Assembly (NCBI GenBank): GCA_023078685.1
Contig: JALGAS010000006.1
Location: 4,278,001-4,342,000 of the forward strand
Reading direction: 5' to 3'
Source of the DNA: Neopestalotiopsis rosae
Lineage: Eukaryota > Ascomycota > Sordariomycetes > Amphisphaeriales > Sporocadaceae
DNA length: 64,000 nt
The notes below the pieces were generated by a model that saw only the letters and a program-made list of their open reading frames with translations, did no database searches and was not told where the DNA came from. Positions within the stretch are counted from its first letter, which is position 1. The number at the start of each line of letters is the position of its first letter. Both the position numbers and the translations under genes were made by a program. This document shows, piece after piece, positions 13,620-25,669 of the stretch.

Positions 13620-14604
13620 ATGCTTTCCAGTCTAACAACGAAGCTCGCCCTGCGCAAGGTGGGCATCAAGAGCGACACCTTTGACTTTGCGTCCCCAGCT
13701 GCGAACAAGGGCGGCAGCAGCAACTCGAAATCCGCCTTTGACGACGATGACGACAGCAGCAACACCACGACCGGCGGGTGGCCCGCGTGGGCGAGCACGC
13801 GCAAGCTCCCGCTGACCGCCCAGGCCTGGCTCTCGCCCGTCCCGCCCCCCGTGCCCGTGGCGGCCGAGTGTCCCAAGGTCGGCGACCTTGCGCCGCTGGA
13901 CAGAGATCGGCAGCTCAGCATGGGCGGTGGCCGGAGGGTCGTGGTCTTGTTCATGCGCTGCGTGGGATGTGCCTGTGAGTTTCTACTTTCTCGACGTTTT
14001 TTTTTTTTTACCATCAAATTGCTCGATGGGCTGACATGCTATATTCTCCATAGTCGCACAAAAGTCCTTCCTGGCCCTCCGCGCTATGGCGAACCGCCAC
14101 CAGGCCACCGGCCTGCGGTGCATCGCCGTGTCGCACTCGTCGGCCGAGGCCACGCGCAAGTGGATGGACCTGCTGGGCGGCGCCTGGAACGTAGAGGTGG
14201 TGATTGACGAGGATCGTGCCATCTACGCGGCCTGGGGCCTGGGTCTCGGCACCGTCTGGTCCATGTTCAACCCGGCGACGCAGCGCGAGGCCTGGAAGGA
14301 GAAAGGGTGGCTGGGCGAAAAGGTGGCCGGCGCCATCAACCGGACCGGTAGCTTTGGCAGGCAGCTCAATGGCAATGGGCCGGTCAAGGGGGCGGCCACT
14401 ACTAATGCTCTACAGCAGCAGCAGCAGCAATCACAGGCAGAAGATGACGACGGGTTTGGGCCGAGTACCGTCATGGGCAACAAGTGGCAGCAGGCTGGGC
14501 TGTTTGCTGTCGATGGACGAGGCACCGTGGTTTGGGCTCAAAAGGCGCTGAGGGCCAACGACTGTTTGGACATGGAGTCTGCTGGCAAGGCGCTGGGACT
14601 GTAG
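13620..14604 (+). CDS. Peroxiredoxin-like (AhpC/TSA, PRXL2-type) thioredoxin-fold protein
   Basis: Two exons, join(13620..13974, 14054..14604), give 301 residues. The first in-frame ATG is 13620. After an acidic low-complexity N-terminus (a run of five Asp at about 41-45), a beta strand RRVVVLFMR leads into Cys114-Val-Gly-Cys117, the position of the redox cysteine(s) in PRXL2/AhpC-TSA-like proteins. The intron (79 nt, GTGAGT...TAG) falls just after this motif and splicing gives CAFAQKSF. The second exon has GLRCIAVSHSS and WNVEVVIDEDRAIYAAWGLG, characteristic of the fungal AhpC/TSA-like family, and then a Gln-rich insert near 14416-14430. A thiol-redox role is inferred from the family; the substrate is unknown. 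Confidence 0.82.
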
Positions 14605-15526
14605 GGTCTGAATCCTACATTTCTCACCGCCGAGTACATGGGATAGTGTACTCAGAGGTATTTGGTCATCTTGAGATTTCTTTCGGCGTCAAGGGTTTAT
14701 GGCATTGGGAACTCTTTTCGGTCAACTGCATGAGCACACAAGCGCAAGGAGTTTTTGAATTAAAAGCGATATCTTTGTCTGTCACTTACACGATGTAATT
14801 GATTCCCATCACGTAACAGCATTATTTCTGCTGCTCAAGCAAATGAGCCTATACTTCGAAATACTCGCGTGAAACTTCGTGTCGGCTAAGTAGACTCACG
14901 ACTATTTTATCCCAGATTGGGAGCCCATGGCCATTCTTTGTGACGGGTGAGATTTCGATTTCTACAGGGCAATTCCACTCGTAGTCAGAATGGAAATATC
15001 ATATAACAATTACGATAACAGCCAAGGCTTCCGCGCTCTCGTTAACACCATTCCAGGCATACGAGGGTTCATTTCTTCGTAAAAACCCCGGCTCTTGATC
15101 ATGGAGCTCCTACGGCACATTCCATCGTCTGTAAGCATTCTGAAGGTGGTCAAATTATGCGACTAAACTCATTCAGCTGACAATGACAATTGTAATCACG
15201 ATAAACTTCATCGCATGGTGCTGACCAGAGACTGAGGCCATGACACGGATGAACATGGCGATGATACAGGTTATTCTTAGTTGTTTTCCTGTCATTATCC
15301 CTGGTGACATGAGATATCAGTAATGCAGGTGCTCAATTTTATTTCCATTGCAAACGATCATTGCGCACTTATCAGATATCGGCTTGATATACCAGTTGAA
15401 AATTTTGTGATTTAATGCAAAGCATCAGTGAATCCTATCTTCCGAGCTGCTATTCAAGTTGAGAACAATGATAATTATTCTCATCTCTCCTTGTAATGGT
15501 GAAGCTCACCTCCGTGTCTGGGTTTG
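14605..15526. other. Intergenic, no gene seen
   Basis: AT-rich DNA between the peroxiredoxin-like gene and the small candidate gene at 15.6 kb. An imperfect palindrome lies near 15459-15484. No open frame with support was found. Confidence 0.6.
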
Positions 15527-15547
15527 ACCTCTGAAAAAACCAGAGGT
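15527..15547. other. Perfect 7-bp hairpin with A-rich loop upstream of a TATA box
   Basis: The sequence acctctg is followed by a 7-nt loop aaaaaac and the exact complement cagaggt. It lies 6 bp upstream of a TATA-like element and may be an operator-like dyad or chance. Confidence 0.35.
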
Positions 15548-15552
15548 GAAGG

Positions 15553-15560
15553 TATATAAA
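15553..15560 (+). promoter_or_regulatory. TATA-box-like element
   Basis: The sequence tatataaa lies 30 bp upstream of the ATG of the 63-codon candidate at 15590. The spacing suits a short leader but there is no transcript evidence. Confidence 0.3.
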
Positions 15561-15589
15561 TTGTTAGTTGTGAGTCAATCACACCCAAG

Positions 15590-15835
15590 ATGACGATTGA
15601 GTAAATCTTGGCGTTGAATGTATATATAGGTGTATGTTGGAATTGGCTTGAAAGTTTCTCGTCTGTTTTGAAAGCTCCAGACGTTGATTTAGATGGTCTG
15701 TCATTGTTTGATTCTATTTCACTGAATTGTCGTAGTGGCGCTTCTAAAGATGGTACTTTGCAAGCGTTGTTGCTTTACGTCGTTAACAACAATTATATCA
15801 ACGGTTCTCGGTCCGAATCTTTGAAGCAAGTCTAA
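15590..15835 (+). CDS. Candidate small two-exon gene (63 residues), unknown function
   Basis: This is proposed from structure only. A TATA-like box is followed 30 bp later by ATG ACG ATT GA, then a possible 54-nt intron (15601-15654, GTAAAT donor, weak AAAG acceptor) and a second exon open to TAA at 15833-15835. The reading frame is kept across the junction. The predicted protein starts MTIDFSSVLKAPDVDLDG, has no signal peptide or membrane segment, and includes a single Cys in LNCRSG. Its codons end strikingly often in T (gct, gtt, gat, tct, ggt), unlike the C/G-ending genes nearby. No family was recognised. It could equally be a relic of foreign origin or a chance open frame. Confidence 0.25.
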
Positions 15836-18800
15836 CAGAACTTGCCAGCACCATCAACATTGCTGTCCAAATAGACTTCCTGTGAAACTTAATCGAGTAT
15901 ACTTACCTTCCGTCCAAGATGGCAGCAACCTTGCCACGCCATCCCCGGTAGCCTCGGGGAAGCAATAGCGAGAAAACTCCCGGTGTGGTTGGAATCTTCC
16001 CCTTGCCTGCGCATAGCCTGATTGGGCAGCCCATGGTGGCCCAATCATAAAATCATTTCGTTTAGGGCGCCTTTTGCCTTGTTCTCTCACCCATATGCAG
16101 GTGGCTGCATGTTCCCCATTCCCTGGAATTGAGTACCGGAGACACACTCCTACAATGTCAGAACTTTTGTCTTCTCTCTCTCCCCCGCGCCCTCAGCCTA
16201 CATAACGGCTTTGTTCTGCCTGGGTAGGAGGGGGGCTCGGCGGATCTCGCGCATATACCATGTATGCACAGAAGAGTAGCCCTAGTATAACAGCATTGCT
16301 TCGTGATCATATGACTTACCCGTCCGTTTCCGCCCTGTGGAAGATTCCGGACCGAGAGAACAGCAACCTGGTGAAGTGATTGAATAAACGTGCATCAACC
16401 GAAAAAAAAAAATCCCGAGTATCAAGTGTGCCAGGGACAAATCCGATACCCAGGCAATCTCTTGGTCATTGCACTTGCCGGTTTCTCCGGCAGGCTTTGA
16501 GATAGAAGATATAACCAAGGCTAATCTTCAGGCTGCAGGCAACATCATAGCGAGAACATTAACAATATGGGAAGCGATCCAAATTTTCGATTCAGACCGG
16601 GCCTCCTGATTCAAGCGTCATTGCGCCATAAAAGCCCACATATGGGAGGGATACACGGACGTCAGCAATGGGCCGATTGGGCAATGATTACACATGTCAT
16701 CGCTGAAGCGAGTCCGTTGGCGAAGGTGGGATGAGCCAAATAGTTCCCCAGATGCTTGAAAGGACAAGGGGTGCGGGTAGGCGGGGTGAAGAGCTATTCT
16801 TGATTCTCCAGACAAGAAGTGAAGGAGAACCTGTGGGGGGAAACCTGTCTTTGGGGAACCCTGGGTTATTAGCACGTATCTGACTGGATATGATAGATGC
16901 CAGACGCTTCAACGTGATATACACGCCTGTGAGGACATAGAGGCTGCAGTAGCGCGAGAAATGTCATGGGCTGGGTAAAGGCCTGAGGCTATGCGTAGCA
17001 AGGACTCTAGTCCCAATGATCCGTGAGAACTTTAGTAGGTCATTGATCTTGAATGTGATAGATCAGCTTTAAGACTTGTACTCCATGATACTTACATGTC
17101 CCAAGTTTCGGGCTACCGGATGAATTTGCCAATTCCCAGGGCAAGTTAACCTTTGCATTACAATAAGCAGGGCATGTGATAAGTAGAGTATAGTCAAAAG
17201 CATTGCGACTTGAGCAGAACCACGGCATGACTCGGATCGTTTTGCCCCGGGTCGTTTGGTTTCGTGAAGTACTGACCAACACACGATCGTCAGTCTGCGG
17301 GCGATCTCCAGTCATCACCTGGAATGACACAGAATGTGCACCGCCCGAGTACCTATAATACGTTGCATCCGCCACGACACATTGTCTGGTGAAATACGGC
17401 GCAATGTCCATCATGGAAATTCCAGAAGACTTTGTGGATAGCAAGTAGTTACAAAGTGATGGACCGACGGAGACCGAGACGGACCCCTCGATTCTGAAAA
17501 CAGTAACAATTGCCCCGCGCAGCTCTTGGCGACTGAGCAGAGGGTATGCCACTGATTAGGAAGCTCAGGTCCAAAGCGTTGTTGGGAGTCCAGATCGAAA
17601 GATACATGCCTCAAGAATAGCGAGAATAGCCTCGGAAGATGGGTTGCTCAAGTGGCCACTCAGCAGCCATGGACTGGAAATGTGTGTCTTGATTCAAGGT
17701 CGAGTCGTGACAATCATTGATCATGGAGGGTTTTGTCGAGGTGTTGCAAGCAGGTAAAAAAGTACCGCTGACCTGATGACCCTTTCTAGAAGACCTGAAG
17801 TCGCTGCAAGCCAACGGCTTCGTGGTGAGAGGCGCATGTGTGGCTTTGTCTTGGAGCTTTCCAGACCCCCGGTGCCGGCAAAGTCCAACTAGCTGATGCA
17901 ATAAGAGCCAATGCCTGCTCAATAGCAGTCCCTAGTGCAAGCCGTGGCTGCTGAGATCTAGGAAGTAACACGTTCTGTTCGTGGCTCGTTGTGAAGCAGA
18001 ATTCCCTCAATCAAATATAACAAGAATGAAATTTAGTCAATGACACCAGATCTGGTGGGACACTCGTAGCGAAGTCTCGTTCGCAGTGTTACCAGTCGCG
18101 GTGCTGGATTGTTCCGTAGCAATTTACCGATTCGATGCCGAAAGAAATATCGCTCTGGTGCTGTTCCATCGCAGTTTCAAATCATATTCAACAGCGCCTA
18201 CTGTGTGCGTTCAAACTGTTGATCCATTGCACGGACATGGCAGGTACAGGGTACAACGATCAGGCGAAAAACCAGTGATGAAATAGAGAGAATTCTCCGG
18301 GCAAGTTATGTGTTGAGCATCGTTTGCCATCCCAGTGAATTCGACATAGCGAGGACAATTGTAGAAGCTTCAAATACTGGATCCTGCAGTTGAGTATGTA
18401 AGGAGATCCTTCTGAGTTGCTCGCATATCTTCCATGTTCTTGACCGGTCGAAAAGTATCTGTTCTTAACAAGATGATAACTGTGTGTACGTCTTGACTGT
18501 TTGTGAAAACTACCGTAATCATCAGCGTGTTCAATCATTCAACGCCATAGCCAACGGTAGCAGACATGATTACCCTCGACCGATCAATCAGTGAAGATGC
18601 AGCGCACTGTCTGCGTGCTGATCGATGGTTCCCAGGTATGGTGCCATTAATCCATGGACTATGGGACACACCTATTTCAGTGGGGCCGAGGGAGCGATAC
18701 GGAACGAACAGCCGATGTCATGTCGAATTGCAAGCACTGGCTACGGGCCTTTTCTTGGGAACTCGGTCCTCCGCTCGGTATGGGGTAACGGCTCTGTTGC

Positions 18801-21800
18801 ACGAGTAATGGAAATCTACCGATGGTCCAAGTCTAAAAGAACTGGCTTTGCCGCGCTGTTACTGGAAAAAGGGACAATTGCGAGTAGTATGTAGAACGAG
18901 TTGCGTGAATTGCCCTTTGGTGGTTGTAGGGATTTCAAGTGTCTGTAATACTGCTGAACAGCTGCCAGCAAGGAAGCATCCAGTGCCCTATCGTGTAATG
19001 TAGCCAGAATAGGTAATGTAGGGGGACACTGAGCGCGAATGAGGAACGCTGCCGAAACGCGTCGCTAGTGGAATAGTACAGAAACGCAGGATCCAGAGGA
19101 GTCAAGGGAGCTTTGGGGAGCCACAGCAGCAGCAACGTGACACTCCAGGCAAGAAGGAAGTGCTGGTCAATGTGTGGACTTTCTTACTTGACAGTATGTA
19201 CTGTGCAGAACACTGAACAGTACAGTAGTACGGAGTACGTACATTCTTCGTACGGTTTGATGGAATTCAATTTAGGAAAGGGGGTTAAATGTCGTGGAGA
19301 ATGGTGGAGGTTCAATCAAAGGAAATTCGAAATGTGCAGGCCATCGACGCTAACAGAAACAACCAGGTTCAAGTTTGCCAGGTAGTCAGACCCCTGACTA
19401 TTCAACGGCAAGGGCGCTCGGAGCACCTGGAGGGCTTTGAACTTACAACATTTGGATTCTTAGCCTGGTGTCTGGTCACTGGTGTCTTGTCTGTCAGCCA
19501 GCAGCTTCTCGGTACGTATTCTGGGGTCCGGCTGATACTGGTAGTGATTCGGCCGGTCTCTGACCTATTCCAGAAGACGACAAAAAAGAAGGGTTCGGTA
19601 TCTTCGCTCAAGTTCCTGATGAATCGAGATGACTGCAACAAAGGGCTTGATTGACTTTCTTCGGCCCCTAAGAGAATGAAATAAAAAATCCTGTGACTGT
19701 GAATTGACATGCTGTTCCACTACTGACGACGACTGGGCAGGCACGACTAGGTAACGTCTACATACTTGCCTGTTCTCTCCGATGCCCAACCCAACCTCCA
19801 GCTCCGTGGCGGAGAAGGAGCGAACAATGATGACGTACGCGATCATAGAACGCACATGCCTGCAAGATTTCTAGCCAAAGTTGATCTCAAGTGTCTGGTA
19901 GATGTTATTATGCGCTGTACACAGCGGAAAGAAACAGGGCTTTGGACACCCTCTTTTACATCGTCAATGTCGAGAGAAAGACTTGTTCGACCTCTTCAGA
20001 AACGTGACTTTTTTTGCGGCATTACTTGAGCACGGTACGTACCATGGCTCCGTCGAGCAGGGGGTTCCATAAACGGCCCCATAAAGGTTGTTGACACGTC
20101 CGAGTACGTGCGCTGACAATGATATAAACTGTCTCTCGGTATATCCTCCGCGGTTCAATCATGTTTGCAGCAAAATTCATTCTCGAACATGTTACGAACC
20201 ATGTGCTTGGACAGGAGAACGAAACAAGAATCAAGCAAGAGCAGAAGAATGCTGACGCCTAGACGAAGTTGCTGCTGATGCTGACTCGAGAGTCGGATGA
20301 GGACTTTGATCGATGCCAAACATGTAAGAGAGTTCGGCTGTGACCGGTTGCGGTGCTGCCCGCATTGTTCAAAGTCGCTAGACGCCAGACTAGAGGTGAA
20401 TGAATTACAGCAATTGGGCTGCATCCATCTACACTAGGTTAGGTGAACTGCATCTAAGTCCAAGTCTGGCCGTATTCGCCGCGCATAGTTGGGCGACCTG
20501 GCTTATTAATAATAGTAGTTCTTGCTAGGCGGGCAGTCTGTTTGTCGATGCCGAGAGAGGCAACCCGCTTCAATTGAGAACCTTGGAGTCTTGACCAAAC
20601 ACCAGAGAGAGAGACGTCACGCTTCTCTCTTCAGAAGTTGGGGCATGCGCTTCGATGGATGTGGCATATGTAGGTAGGTCAGTAGGTGGATAATATGACT
20701 GGTCCTGAATATTGATACGTCAACGTACCATTGATTAACTGCCTTTCACTTGACGGCGGCATCAAGGGCTCTCGGCGGCTCGACATGGCCCGAGATCTGT
20801 TGGCATTCTCTTCTCGTCACACGCTTACCATTCATTTTAGAATAAAATCCAATCATGGGCCCCTATTACGCAGTAGATCACAGATCCAAATCTTCCTAGC
20901 CACGGCGCCGTCCCGGACAAGAACCCGAGATTCCCATCACCAGAGCCCAGGCCTTAAGTACCTTCTACTTCTGTGTATTCATCCCACAGCGACAGCAGGC
21001 CCAGAAGCGTGACGAGCATCGAAGCGACAGTGCAGACGCCTGGAGTGATGGAAATTGTCCCATCACACCGTACATCCATGTCGATTTTTTGAGTCTTTCC
21101 ATCCGAGTCCCTTTCGGTCAGGATGTATTTTACAGGGTCTTTGCTAGCAGCAACTCACTACCACACAGTACTATGTACCCTAACCTAGGCCTTGGAGAGC
21201 GGCTGCTGACCAGCGACAGTCGACAGATCCCTTGGGCTAAAAGGTGATCTCCACCATACCCACCATGTCCACTTTGCCCACTCACATCTATCCATTGATC
21301 CAGGACACCGCTCAAGGATGTTGCCGGTATGTGTTTTACATAGTGTGCAGAATTTCAATGGCAATCAGTAGGGCAAAAATCGGTGCCCATGGTATACTAT
21401 GGGGTCGTGGTAGGTATCGTAGGAGCAGCTCAAACTGTATCAATCCAGCCACAGACGACGCTACGACACGAAATGCCTATAGTCTATTTTGGCAGGAAGA
21501 CTAGAGACTTTCTAGTGACGGACCATAGTACCAAAAAGTCATTCTTTACTGCCAAGTGCTGCTCCAAATGACTGTTATTACTACACATAGCATCTGTCAT
21601 GTACAACATCAAGCCTTACGTACATGACTGGACGAATTGACATGACAAGGTACCTTGCTACATACCTACCTACATGACAATATACTGGCCTGTGCCTGCA
21701 GCCGCCGAAGAAATGCCCCAGACGACAACGGTTCGTTACAAAGAAGGAGAAGAAAGAAAAAGAAGAATCCCAAGCCAGAAATGATCCGAGTCGAGTGAAC

Positions 21801-23791
21801 CCACCATCCGCCCATGCGGGCCGCGGGCATTTCCTGTTCGCGACAAGCCAGACAACCCACCCTTACCAATTTGGTGGTGGATTGGCCCGTCCGATTTGAT
21901 ATTGTACCGAACGAGAGGGCAGAAGGGCAAGCAGAAGCGGAGGAGAAGCTGCTGCTGCTACTGCTTTTGCTTGCCAGGAGGGACCTCGACTGGAGAATGA
22001 GGAGGTCGGTCGGAACACATTGGTAGGTAGGGGAAGGAAGGAAGGTATGGATTTCCGAGTACTGTCCAGTACTAGTAGTTGATCTGCTTTGCCTACGACG
22101 GTTGACCACACGACCCTGACGACCTGCACGAAGTAATGTATGCACAGTAACCCAGATACCACTGGCGTACTGTCTCCTTTGTAATATCATTATAATCGCG
22201 TCCAACGGGGGGCCCCTCAATCGGATATTCCCTCTTTGCGCCTTTTCCCAGAATCTCGGGTGTCTTTTATTTTCTGAACCCTCTCCTTTCACGTTTTCTC
22301 GGTAGTTCCAGGAACCGTCTCCTTTTTCCTAACTCACTCGACTCGACTTGTCAGCAAGCTTGGAAAGTCCCTCTCGACTCACGGTCCATCCACGACCCGT
22401 CAACCGTCTTAATACACACTACGAGCCCGATTAAAAAAAAAGTTGTGCGCGCACGCCTACGCAGGAATAGTGCCGTCCTTACCTTTTCTTTTTATTTCCT
22501 CAACTTCTCCTGCGGCTTGGCTTCTACAGCGGTACCAACGACAAAAATACGTGAAGTGGGATCATCTGAGACGATCTTATACGAGAGGCGAAAATAGGAC
22601 ATTATCTGGTAAGTTGTCGCCATGAGAGACATTTTTTTTTTATCCATTGGGCACCACTATGCGCGGGCGCGGGAGGAGAGGATTTGGGTAGATCTGGCCC
22701 CGGCCAGTCAACCCAAACTTCAAAGTTCCGCCTGCGCGCGCCTCTTTATATTTTTATGTTTATTATTTTATTTTTCATTATTATGAGGAGGACCCGGCCG
22801 TTGCAATCGCAAGGGGAGTGTCATGTCAGACAGCGGAGCCTTCTTCATACGCATTTGAAAAACATCATCTGCAGAAGAAAGAAAAGAGAGTGCACAAAAA
22901 TACAAGACGGGATGGAAGGAGATGACCAAACAAAAAGACGTCAGCCTGCCTACCAGACCCTACCTGTGTCTGATACGGATGCAAAGACATTGGCTCGCGC
23001 ATTATGACACTTGCGCGTTTCCGGTCTTTATTCCCCTTCTCTTGTCTGTCTTGCAGAGCAGGCAGGTTGGTCACTTCTCAGCGGTCTTGTTCAACGCTCT
23101 CTGCCGAGGCGCATTTCAACGTGTCCGTTTATCGTTTACCTACCTTGTTACAACGTTTGCGCGCACCAAAGAGAGAAAAAAACGGGGGGCTCTGTATGAT
23201 TGGTTTATCACCTCCCTACTGTGTACCTACCTACCTCAGGCAGCGCCAAATCAGACCAGGCCCAGACCAGACACTCTGACCTGACTTATTGCCGGTTAGT
23301 CGATTGATTTGACTGAGTGGTCGATCAGTTGATGATTTTTCACATCGGGAAGAGAGGAATGCCCGAAAAACCGCCCATCACATCCCCATCCCCCAGTTTT
23401 AATCTTCAGCCCTTTTTTGTGTTCGTCACCGACCACATTTTCACCAGCTAGTCGAGTCCCCTGCGCGTTCGTTGTTCGCTGCTGCAGAATTCCTGAACAC
23501 GGCCAAAGCTAACTTTAATTTCCGTCCAAAGAAAGTCCTGTGATCGTATCGGAACACGACCTTTTGTAACGACTTCCAAACGGCAAAAAACGGGGGACCA
23601 GCGAAGGAAAAGGATTCAAGGGAACGAAAAGGGAAAAAAATAATTGTTTCCCCACGAACGGCTCATCGGCCCTCTCTTAATTGAATTCGCCCAATCCGAG
23701 TTAGCAGCGTCCAATTTCTGCTACCTCTACCCGTTCACCGACCCCCCTTCTCGTTGCGATATTTCCTACGGCAGGGCCAAACGGGAACAAC
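15836..23791. other. 8-kb gene-poor region
   Basis: No supported gene. Minus-strand open frames between 15.85 and 18.0 kb (the longest 17040-17552, 170 codons) and small frames at 18.6-20.4 kb show no domains or splice-linked continuity. CCTACCTA/TAGGTAGG motifs occur near 20671, 21662, 22022 and 23224. The last 1.5 kb is pyrimidine-rich and probably includes the promoter and leader of the gene starting at 23792. Confidence 0.5.
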
Positions 23792-25669
23792 ATGTCGCAA
23801 TACTACGGCGATTCGCAATGGCTCGGCGGCGCAGGTGCCGGAGCTGGTGCAGGTGCTGGTCAACCCACTTGGGACCACCAGACGCCTCCCCCGGCGCGTT
23901 CTGGTGAGTGCGACCCCTCCGCCTACGCGGGACCCCTCGAGGGCCCGGAAGACCGAGATGGAAGAAGAATACCCAGCTGACACGATTTCTCTCTACAGGT
24001 GCCAGTTCGACCCATCCCCGCGAGCGGGAAGAGTCTGCTGCTTTCTCCCAGCAAATCGAGGGTACGTGTCGCGCATCCCCCTGGCTGTTCCTGTAAAGCC
24101 GCTTGGCGCGAAAAGTGCAAACGCCCATGGCGGTGGACGAGGATCAGAGCATACCAAGAGAGAAGCATTGAACCGTTTAGCTAACATTTGGAACTACAGA
24201 GGTCGATCGCGCCATAGACAATCTTGTTAAGAGCGGAAAGATGTTTGGTGGCAATGGCCCGCGCCGTGAGTTCGCCCCCACGATCCCGCTGCGACAACAG
24301 CAACAGCAACAATTCCAGCACCGACGAGCGACCCCTTCGATGGGCCGACGAGGAGGGCGCGGACGGCTGTACGGGTAGAAGTTGGGAAGAAGACAGGCTT
24401 GGCTAACCGGGAATGCAGACGGCCGAGGAGCCTCGGGTCCAGGCTCGCAGTTTGGTGATGCGCGGGTCAGTAGCGGCTCCGGCGGCGGCCACGGCCCCGG
24501 CCTGCAAAACTTCTACGCCTCCCAGCGACACCAGTCCTCGCGCGGTTCCAACGAGGCGGAACAGATGATGCAGGCAAAGCGGAGAATGGCAGCCCAGCGG
24601 GAGCGAGATCTGCGCAACTACCATCAGGAGCAGCAATACAATAGAAGTAGGCCGCCCTCTGTTGTATAGCACTTTTCTTCTTCATGACCAACCAACCTAC
24701 CTACCTACTTTTACCTATACCCTAAGAATCCCCGTTTTTAAAGACATACATTTGGGCAGACAACTACCATGATTGTCAATGATGTGGCCTCACATGACGT
24801 TTAGCGTTGCTTTCGTTGAATCGCGTGCGCAGTGGAATCGAGACACTAGGATGGGAGTCTGTCTGCCGCCAAATTGTCTCTCTTCATATCCTTGTTATAC
24901 GTCTTGTTCGCTTTCGTTTTACCCCAAGAGACACCTGGCTGACCAACCCCTGTTTCTAGCTGTCCTTGCTGAGATGAGTTACCCTGGCAAGCCCGAACGC
25001 GCTCTGAGTCCCAGCAGCAACAGCAACAGCAATAGCAACAGCAATCTCCTTTCCGAGGACGACCGCCGCGATTTGATCACCCGCCAGCGTAACGCGCTGT
25101 ATGGTGAGGCCCCCTTCGAGAGCGGAGGCTACGTCGACGAGAATGGTGCTGCACGACCCGGAGTTCCTGGACTCTCCACTGGGCCCTCGAGCCACCGTGG
25201 CCCTTCTCCTCTGGCTTATGATTACAGCCGTGGTGGCCCTGATGCTCGTCGTGAGAGTGCTGGCTCGCGCAATGCCAGCCCTCAGTCCAACCCTTCTAAC
25301 AACAAGGGTCCGTTCGACGGCGCTATTCATCAAGCAAACCGAACCAGCAACTCGTCCCCTGGTGGCTCGCCTCCTCGCCAGGGCGCTCCCGGACAGCCAG
25401 GTGCAGTTGCGCCAATTGGTACTCGCCCGTCGGTCTCTGGACCTTCAAACCCCGCCTTCAACAAACAGCGATCTACGACGCCTCTGCCTTCTCCGCTCAG
25501 TCAGGGCTTCAATGCGTCGAGCAGCAGTGAGACGGCTGGTCTCACTTCGAGCGCACCATCGAACCCCTCGAGTGCCGCCCCTGACAGCTACAACGGCTGG
25601 GGCAGCCGCTCGGGCGTTTGGGGCAAGCAGTCTTCAGGCTTGGGTGTGCAGGCGAGTGTTTGGGGATAG
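23792..25669 (+). CDS. Conserved-looking low-complexity fungal protein, function unknown
   Basis: Five exons, join(23792..23903, 23999..24061, 24200..24265, 24419..24646, 24960..25669), give 392 residues with all junctions in frame. The N-terminus MSQYYGDSQWLGG is followed by Gly-Ala dipeptides; a short ordered-looking block reads VDRAIDNLVKSGKMF (about residues 60-74). Next come Gly/Ser-rich sequence, a basic helical block (MMQAKRRMAAQRERDLRNYHQEQQ), a second block LSEDDRRDLITRQRNALYGE preceded by Ser-Asn repeats, and a Ser/Pro-rich tail with two Val-Trp-Gly endings. Introns 1-3 are 95, 138 and 153 nt; intron 4 is 313 nt, the longest in the window. The repeated introduction of small exons and the short charged blocks suggest a real gene. 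I do not recognise the family. Confidence 0.75.

Noticed and set aside
17040..17552. Minus-strand 170-codon open frame
   Set aside because: Protein-like in parts but no recognisable domain, and neighbouring frames could not be joined by convincing introns.
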